A stretch of 64,000 nucleotides of DNA from Trichoderma breve (taxonomy: Eukaryota > Ascomycota > Sordariomycetes > Hypocreales > Hypocreaceae). Position 1 is the first letter of the stretch. Each line of letters opens with the position of its first letter. The position numbers and the translations under genes are program-made. Positions 58,275-64,000 of the stretch are shown here, piece by piece. The notes beneath the pieces were generated by a model, which saw nothing but the letters and a program-made list of their open reading frames with translations, made no database searches and had not been told where the DNA came from. The stretch lies in NCBI RefSeq assembly GCF_028502605.1, contig NW_026611593.1, forward strand, positions 682,001 through 746,000. Reading direction: 5' to 3'.

Positions 58275-58862
58275 CAAACAAGAATAGAAGTAGAGAAAAT
58301 TATGGGAGAATGAATGATGATAAAGCGATGGATATGAAAGGTAGAAGAAATGAGAGAAATAGAAACAGATTGCATCACGCAGCAACTGATCAGCATATGT
58401 GCCACGCTTGTTCTTTCTTCCGCAGTTTGATTCGCATACAGAAGTAGCCGACGAGTTACAGCGCGGGGTATTTTGTTGCCAGTTGAGGTGCATGTCTCGG
58501 AAGAGTTTAAATAGAACCCGAACAACAATCTTCCGCGTATTAAATCTCGTTGGATCGCCTTTATCGTAAATTTTTACCGAATTCTTCAATGGAAATTACG
58601 GCATAAACTATCGCCCAGCATTTGATTGACTATAGCAAGCTGGATACTTGAGGCGGATGCTTGAAAGCTCAAGCCCCAGATTCCTATTCGGGTAATCATC
58701 TGCCGCTGTGACAGACTGGGGCAGTTCCGCAAACTCATTCTCATTTCAACATTCGCCTATGGATTAAAAGCTTGGTGCAAACGATGAAGTGTTATTCAAA
58801 AAAGACACCAGTTTAACTTGATACAAGTTTTTTTTTTTTTAAAAAAAAAAAAAAATGGCTGC
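58275..58862. other. Intergenic between tartrate dehydrogenase and hydrolase genes
   Basis: Carries the promoter of the tartrate dehydrogenase gene (read leftward) and the T/A homopolymer junction at 58828-58855. No gene seen. Confidence 0.45.
58828..58855. repeat. T13/A15 homopolymer junction (perfect AT inverted repeat)
   Basis: Thirteen T are followed directly by fifteen A, which makes a perfect self-complementary stretch only 8 bp from the stop of the hydrolase gene. On the gene strand it is also T-run then A-run, and may assist 3'-end formation. Confidence 0.85.
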
Positions 58863-59762
58863 TTAATGCAGAAAGTCTAGGATGTTGGATACAACTTCAT
58901 CCGGCACGTCCTCCGGGATGTAATGCCCCGAATCAACGTCATGACCATCGACATAGGCATTGCTAGCAGCTTTCCATTCCTGCACGGCATCAAAACACTT
59001 TCCAATGACACCATGCCTAGCCCATATGACCCTCAATGGATTTTGAATCAATTTCCCTTGCTTTGCATCTTCCTGCGCTGCATCCAAGTCGAGCGTAGCG
59101 CTTGCTCGATAATCCTGACACATAGAATGTATCGTCGCGGGGTCCTCGAGATTCGAAACATAGGCTGCCAGACTCTCTTTCTCAAAGATTTCAAGCCCTC
59201 TCTTCTGTCGGCCTCCCATGAATAATTCCGCAAACCGCTTGGCGTTTGTAGAAATGAGTGTCTCGGGCAGTGGCTCTCTCTGGATCAGAAAGAACCAATG
59301 CCAGTAAGACTTGGCAAAGTTGGGATCCTTGACCGAGTACATCGCGAGGGTAGGACATATATCCAGGAATATGGCCTTGCGCACGCGATCAGGATGGTTG
59401 ACACATAATTTGTGAGCAACTCTTGCACCGCGGTCGTGAGCGCAAATGAAGAATGGCTCTGTGATTCCAAGCTCGTCCATCACTTTTACGGCATCAAGAG
59501 CCATGAGACTTTTCGCGTATTGCGACACATCCGCCGGTTTGGACGAATTTCCGTATCCGCGCAAGTCAATCATGACAATATTGTACTTGTCTTTGATCTG
59601 TGCTGCCACGCGGTGCCAGATGCGGTGCGTCTGCGGGAAGCCGTGGAGGAGTAACAGCGGCGGCCGTTTCGATGACGATGCATCGCCACTCTTGATGCCG
59701 AAGATTGAGACATGCGGCTCATCCTGTGTTGTGATGGTGAAGGGATCGAAGCCTTCCAACAT
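58863..59762 (-). CDS. Alpha/beta-hydrolase, fluoroacetate/haloacetate dehalogenase-like (299 aa)
   Basis: Single exon. The residue set known for bacterial fluoroacetate dehalogenases is present at matching positions: nucleophile Asp110 with Arg111 and Arg114 in HDRGARVAHK, His155 and Trp156 in YWHWFFL, Tyr218 in QDYRAS, and the base His280 in SGHYIPED. The oxyanion-hole motif is LLHGFPQTHRIWH. Such enzymes hydrolyse C-F or C-Cl bonds in haloacetates; epoxide hydrolases are the near relatives but carry different cap residues. No signal peptide, so cytosolic. The start at 59762 (MLEGFDPF) gives a family-typical N-terminus; a Met at 59831 adds 23 unsupported residues. Substrate activity is inferred from residues only. 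Confidence 0.88.
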   Translation of the reverse strand: MLEGFDPFTITTQDEPHVSIFGIKSGDASSSKRPPLLLLHGFPQTHRIWHRVAAQIKDKYNIVMIDLRGYGNSSKPADVSQYAKSLMALDAVKVMDELGITEPFFICAHDRGARVAHKLCVNHPDRVRKAIFLDICPTLAMYSVKDPNFAKSYWHWFFLIQREPLPETLISTNAKRFAELFMGGRQKRGLEIFEKESLAAYVSNLEDPATIHSMCQDYRASATLDLDAAQEDAKQGKLIQNPLRVIWARHGVIGKCFDAVQEWKAASNAYVDGHDVDSGHYIPEDVPDEVVSNILDFLH

Positions 59763-61403
59763 GGTGAACAAATTCAATTGTATTCTTGGAGATTGAAAAC
59801 TAATTACGAAAACAATAGAATTTGACGTCAACGTTGGAAGCTTAAAAAGCTGAGGCGGTCATTCATAGTTGGCTTACATACGGAGTACTGACCTAACCAT
59901 TCGGTAATAAGTACTGAGGTATTCGTCGTTTGGCTGCATCTTTGAGCTTCGGCAAAAATATTAGGCGCCTTACATGATTTAGCCGTCGATGTGTTTTTTT
60001 TTCATATGTGAACCATTCGCATCGCGGGTTTGCGAATAGGTAAAACTTGTGTTTATTGACTTGACTGTGAGTAAGGGAGAAATTTTTTCCGTTTAATCTC
60101 ATAATTGTCTCATACAAGCTGTCAATGGGATGGCGGTTGACCAAGCCCACCGGTGGCTCTGTTCCATCCTTGAGTGAGTCGACTTTCATAAGGAAACAAC
60201 TCGAGTAACTCTTCCTATTTCCACAAGTGTGCATCATCGTCTCATAAGGAAGCTACTTACAATCAACAAGTCCATATATCCTGTTCTACCTTAATAAAAA
60301 GGGTTGCCCGGATACAATACCAATGCATCACGACTGATAGGCGTACGAAATGACACTGAAGATTGTCATGCCGCATGATAAATCAAGGCGCCATTCCAAG
60401 AGTCAGCGACAAGAGATAGTACGTACACATAATGCATCAAATAATTACAAAAGCATGATTGACTCAAAGCTGACTATATGTGATGCACTCATGCGTATTA
60501 TACAAGCAACTGTCATCAAAGTTCGTCATCGGCATTATTCACCAGAGGATGAAAAGAGTCCTACCAGACTTTACGCGCCCGACACCTATTTCCTGATGAA
60601 GACATTTCACCCTTCAGCTAACAATATCGAATATCCCGAACAGACGAGCTGAGGATATTGATTCCTCACGACCAACGAATCCCGGTGGCTCCATTATCCT
60701 AATAAGGCAATCAACACCAAGACGCTAGCATCAGCCATGTCCATTCGAAGCAACCCAAAGCCGTTCCAAGACAATCCACCCAGATTATTAATCTCAGTAA
60801 ATCGCACCGAACTCGAATACTAATCGGGCCCATGGGCACTAAGAACCTTAGAAGCTCGCCCATGAAACTCTGGCGGACAGTTCGGCATTTTCATTGCCTT
60901 TTTCCCGCTAATCCCCGTCGCAGCGCATTATGTAGGATCAAGCACCCACTTGACCTTTCATAATCCACGTCTCTATGGCGCAACTGAGCGTATTCCGAGG
61001 TTCGGTTACGATCTTCGATTTGAGAGACTAATGTCACGGCGCGAACCGCTGGCCCAGCCTGACAAATCAGCCCTTCCCCTTGTCTTGCAAAGCATGAGAC
61101 TATCAGGCTGGCTGGATGGAGGAATGAATCCCATGGACAAAGTGGGCAACCGCCCGGACCAACAACGGCGGTACGCATAATTAGTGCGGTGTTTCCGGTC
61201 TTCAGGATCAATCCTTTGGCTGGGTTTTTGTATAAATACTTTAGGTAGCATCGAGATCTTTTCAGCTTTTAATTCAAGACAGTAGGATATCGGGCTTTGC
61301 TTCATATCCAAGTTCATTTCGTGAGATTTATATAACCCATCACAATATCCAGTCCAACGAACACATTCACCAACTCAACCAGGTCATATTAACCCCAACC
61401 ACC
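59763..61403. other. Intergenic
   Basis: Frames here (for example 60350-60652 and the minus frame at 59893-60237) have no motif, splice pattern or start context worth calling. TATA-like elements at about 61230 and 61330 precede the ketoreductase gene. Confidence 0.45.
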
Positions 61404-62583
61404 ATGGCTGGCGAACTCGTTCTTGTTAGTTATCACTGTTGCTTTGCTCCATTCATTCATATGCACATATCTAACGGCTAACAACTTAAAGATCACCGGA
61501 GCCACTGGCATGATCGGCTTCCGAACCTTGGTCTTCCTTCTCGAAGCAGGTTACAAGGTCCGCGCCGCTGTGCGAAACCAAGCCGGCTTTGACAAAATTT
61601 CACAACTCAAGCCCGTTGCTCCATATGCCTCACAGTTGACCAGCGTCATCGTACCAGACATTACCGTTGATGGAGCTTATGATGAAGCCGTCAAGGGCGT
61701 TGAGTATGTCGTGCATGTTGCTTCTCCTCTAGCAAGCAACGCTCCTCCGGGAATCGACTATGACAGCTACATGATCCAGCCTGCTATTCGAGGCACTGTC
61801 GGCATTCTTGAATCAGCAGCCAAGACCACAGGAGTCAAGAAGGTTGTTATCACTGGATCTATTCTCTCTTTGGTGAATGCAAAGACCTTGGGCTCGGGTG
61901 ATTACATTAATGGTAAGTTTATATACCATATTCCCCTTTGATCGCAGAGGAAACGCCTACACTTGCCGTATCAATAAATTACATCATAATAACATGATAC
62001 AGAGGAATCACGAACCACAACTGCTTCTGGCCCGTTCTCAAGCCATATCGAGGCCTACGCCGTTTCCAAAGCTACCGCATTTAACAAGACCAAAGAGTGG
62101 GTTGCAGAGAAAAAGCCTTCATTTTCTGTCAACCACGTCTTCCCCGTCTTCGTCCTAGGACGTGATGACACCGTCACAACCGCCGAGCAAATCGTCAAGG
62201 GCACCAACAACATGCTCATGGGTCCGCTTTTCGGTTCAACACGACCTCCTATCCCCGGTGGCTCTGTCCACCTTGATGATGTTGCCCGACTTCACGTCCT
62301 TGCTCTGGATCCCAAGGTAGAAAACGGCCAAGACTTTTTGGCCGCGTCTCAGCCTCTTGAGTCGTTTGAATGGAGCGATGCGGCTCGCATTATTAAGAAG
62401 CACTTCCCTAAGGCGGCTGCCGATGGAATCTTCCAGTTGGATCATGTTGAGAAGGTGGTGACGCTCCAGACAAAGGTGGACAGCACAAAAGCAGAGAAGC
62501 TTTTCGGATTCAAGTTCAAGAACTTTGAGGAGCAGGTTCAGTCTGTCGTGGGTCACTACCTGGAGTTGAAGGGCAACAACTAG
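61404..62583 (+). CDS. NAD-dependent epimerase/ketoreductase of the extended SDR family (340 aa); join(61404..61424,61492..61912,62003..62583)
   Basis: Three exons; the first is only 21 bp (MAGELVL) and a 67 bp intron interrupts the nucleotide-binding motif, giving LVL-ITGATGMIGFRTL. Intron 2 (90 bp) joins GSGDYIN-EESRTTASG in phase. The Gly motif, YVVHVASPLASN and the catalytic Ser/Tyr/Lys set (VVITGSILSL and AYAVSKATAF) mark the cinnamyl-alcohol/dihydroflavonol reductase-like (GRE2-like) group. That group reduces aldehydes and ketones with NADPH. The C-terminal segment PGGSVHLDDVARLHVLALDP is typical. Substrate is unknown. The ATG context ACCATGG is strong. Confidence 0.9.
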
Positions 62584-63009
62584 AAGATGGTCATGACAGA
62601 TGATATATGTAGAGTTTACTTATAGATTACAACATACATATGCTATCATTCAAAATACAAAATAAAGTTGAAAAATATCTCCGAATTACATTATGCCCCA
62701 ACGCACATGGACTATCCCTACAAATTACAGCTTTAAGTCCGCGCAGCTCGCCTGCCCCATCTAACACGTCCCAACATGGAAGTTAGAATAATAATATGAC
62801 AGGTTTCAATTCACACATAGCTAAGCACAATGCGTCTCGTTAGTTGCTTTAGTTTCGAAACAAATCTGAGGTCAGACGCCTAGTAAATGGACCCTTATGC
62901 CGATCCCGCCTTGCCCGCCCACGATTACTACACATTACAATTGGAAAGGGGTTGTTAACTCGCTCTCGATCTTTCTTTTCCAATTCACCGCCCACCACAC
63001 AAAGCAATC
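62584..63009. other. Intergenic
   Basis: 3' region of the ketoreductase and promoter of the acetyltransferase-like gene. Nothing else recognised. Confidence 0.4.
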
Positions 63010-63776
63010 ATGGCAATCCGACTCATGACAATTGACGATGTCCCAAAGGTCATGGACTACGTGGTCGAATTGACCTGGCAAGACGGCTTTCATAAGTACT
63101 TCTTCCCTGGCAAGTGGGAGCATCCATTCGCTTTCAGGAGATGGTGGACTCAATACGTGCGCAACTTGGTACTCAAGCCCGGCGTCTACGTCTACGTGCT
63201 TGAAGAAGACTCCAAGATATTAGGATGGGTGACACTGGTTCCCGGAGACAATCCCCCGCCGACAGGAGTGGACCTAAGCAAAAGTTCGCCTCGCGAGAGT
63301 GAGTCCAAATTGCTTTCCTTTTAATCTATCAATTCAATGCAATCATTATTGTTCAAATGAGGACCACTAACACACGACTGCGAAAAGAGCGTCTCCGGAG
63401 ATTCTACCGCCACCACGATAGCATCTTAGAGAAGCTCCGCCCCAACCGCGCAGTGCGAAATGAGCGGGTGGATTATTTCCGACAGGTCGCCATGCCGGAA
63501 GTCCGCAAGACGGTGATGAGTGGTGAAAATAGCCATCACTGGATGATTGTCGAGTTCCTCGTTGATCCATCACTGCCGCGATTACAGAGGGAAGATGTTT
63601 GGAAGAAGCTGATTGATGTTGGTCGTAAGCAGTGCCAAGCGGATGGAGTGCAGTTTTGGGCTGGTGTTGAGAGGTCGTTGGTGGAAAGGTTCGAGACGCA
63701 TGGATTTGAGAACAAGATGTGGATGGAGGTTGGGACGGTGGATTTTGCGGCGATGAAATTGGATATCAGTCAATAG
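63010..63776 (+). CDS. GNAT-type N-acetyltransferase-like protein (225 aa); join(63010..63298,63388..63776)
   Basis: One 89 bp intron (GTGAGT...AAAAG) joins the two coding parts in phase 1. N-terminus MAIRLMTIDDVPKVMDYVVE is the usual start of the GNAT fold, and VYVYVLEEDSKILGWVTLVP forms the central strands. After the splice, HHWMIVEFLVDPSLPRLQRED resembles the strand leading to the acetyl-CoA loop, although the classical Q/RxxGxG/A motif is replaced by a non-canonical sequence. RSLVERFETHGFENK is the typical last helix and strand. It probably acetylates a small molecule or protein, or has lost activity. Substrate is unknown. Confidence 0.75.
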
Positions 63777-64000
63777 AATGGCCGATGCTTTCTCTCAGTA
63801 CGAACGAGAAGTGTTATCAAAAATCATATCATCAAAATCACCAATCATGGCTTTTCCTTGTCCTTCTGAAGTTCAACAGAGCTGCATTCTGTTCGTCTGC
63901 CAATATCCATGCAACTAAAGATCATTCTACATGTTGGTATATCCAAATCATTACCAAATCCTCTGATGCAAAATAAAAAAGTGCAAATTCCCAAACCCGC

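Noticed and set aside
58275..58589. 105-residue N-terminal extension of tartrate dehydrogenase
   Set aside because: The sequence is Phe/Tyr/Ser-rich leader-like and family members start near the PGDGIG motif.
1..64000. tRNA, rRNA or CRISPR elements
   Set aside because: Scans by eye for A/B box tRNA promoters and for regularly spaced repeats found nothing that folds or repeats convincingly.

Overview
This window looks like chromosomal DNA from a filamentous ascomycete, most likely a Sordariomycete of the order Hypocreales and plausibly Trichoderma-like. That placement is inferred from gene content and was not tested by a search. The sequence directly shows short 50-110 bp GT-AG introns with CTAAC/CTAAT branch points, pyrimidine-rich leaders, monocistronic genes on both strands, and long AT-rich intergenic stretches. 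The families are typical of fungi: Goodbye-type and ankyrin NACHT proteins, a Clr5-domain protein, Zn2Cys6 and Gal80-like regulators, a TM-anchored fucose-lectin-like protein and Reg1-like sequence. No tRNA, rRNA, CRISPR array or secondary-metabolite core enzyme was seen.

Layout. 0-4 kb: the broken remains of a protein-arginine deiminase gene at the left edge, a small six-cysteine secreted protein gene in three exons, and a lectin-like membrane protein. 4.7-9.4 kb: a large NLR-type STAND gene (Goodbye, NACHT, TPR, ZZ-like finger). 13-19 kb: housekeeping-type genes, namely a NIPA Mg2+ transporter, a CHIP-like TPR/U-box E3 ligase and a zinc alcohol dehydrogenase. 21-27 kb: an SDR, a secreted aspartic protease and a GH93/BNR-like secreted glycosidase. 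27.5-32.2 kb: a trypsin-like protease domain fused in frame to a truncated Reg1-like PP1 regulator, head-to-head with a C-terminally membrane-anchored protein of unknown function. 33-34.4 kb: a possible four-exon gene of unknown family. 36.4-38.6 kb: a Clr5 protein. 39.5-40.6 kb: an enoyl-reductase-type MDR. 42.1-48.5 kb: a 2109-residue NACHT-ankyrin protein. 48.7-49.3 kb: a secreted RNase T1-like protein with the catalytic Glu replaced. 50.9-52.7 kb: a decayed Tc1/mariner transposase remnant and a two-TM fungal orphan protein. 53.4-56.6 kb: a Gal80-like oxidoreductase tail-to-tail with a Zn2Cys6 factor. 57-63.8 kb: tartrate dehydrogenase, a fluoroacetate-dehalogenase-like hydrolase, an NAD-dependent ketoreductase and a GNAT-like protein.

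Theme. The window mixes conserved housekeeping genes with an accessory set suited to self/non-self recognition and secretion: two NLR-like receptors, a protease/Reg1 chimera with a divergent membrane partner, a lectin-like receptor and two effector-like secreted proteins. The strongest candidates for something undescribed are the protease-Reg1 chimera with its divergent membrane partner, the pseudo-RNase, and the internally deleted arginine deiminase.
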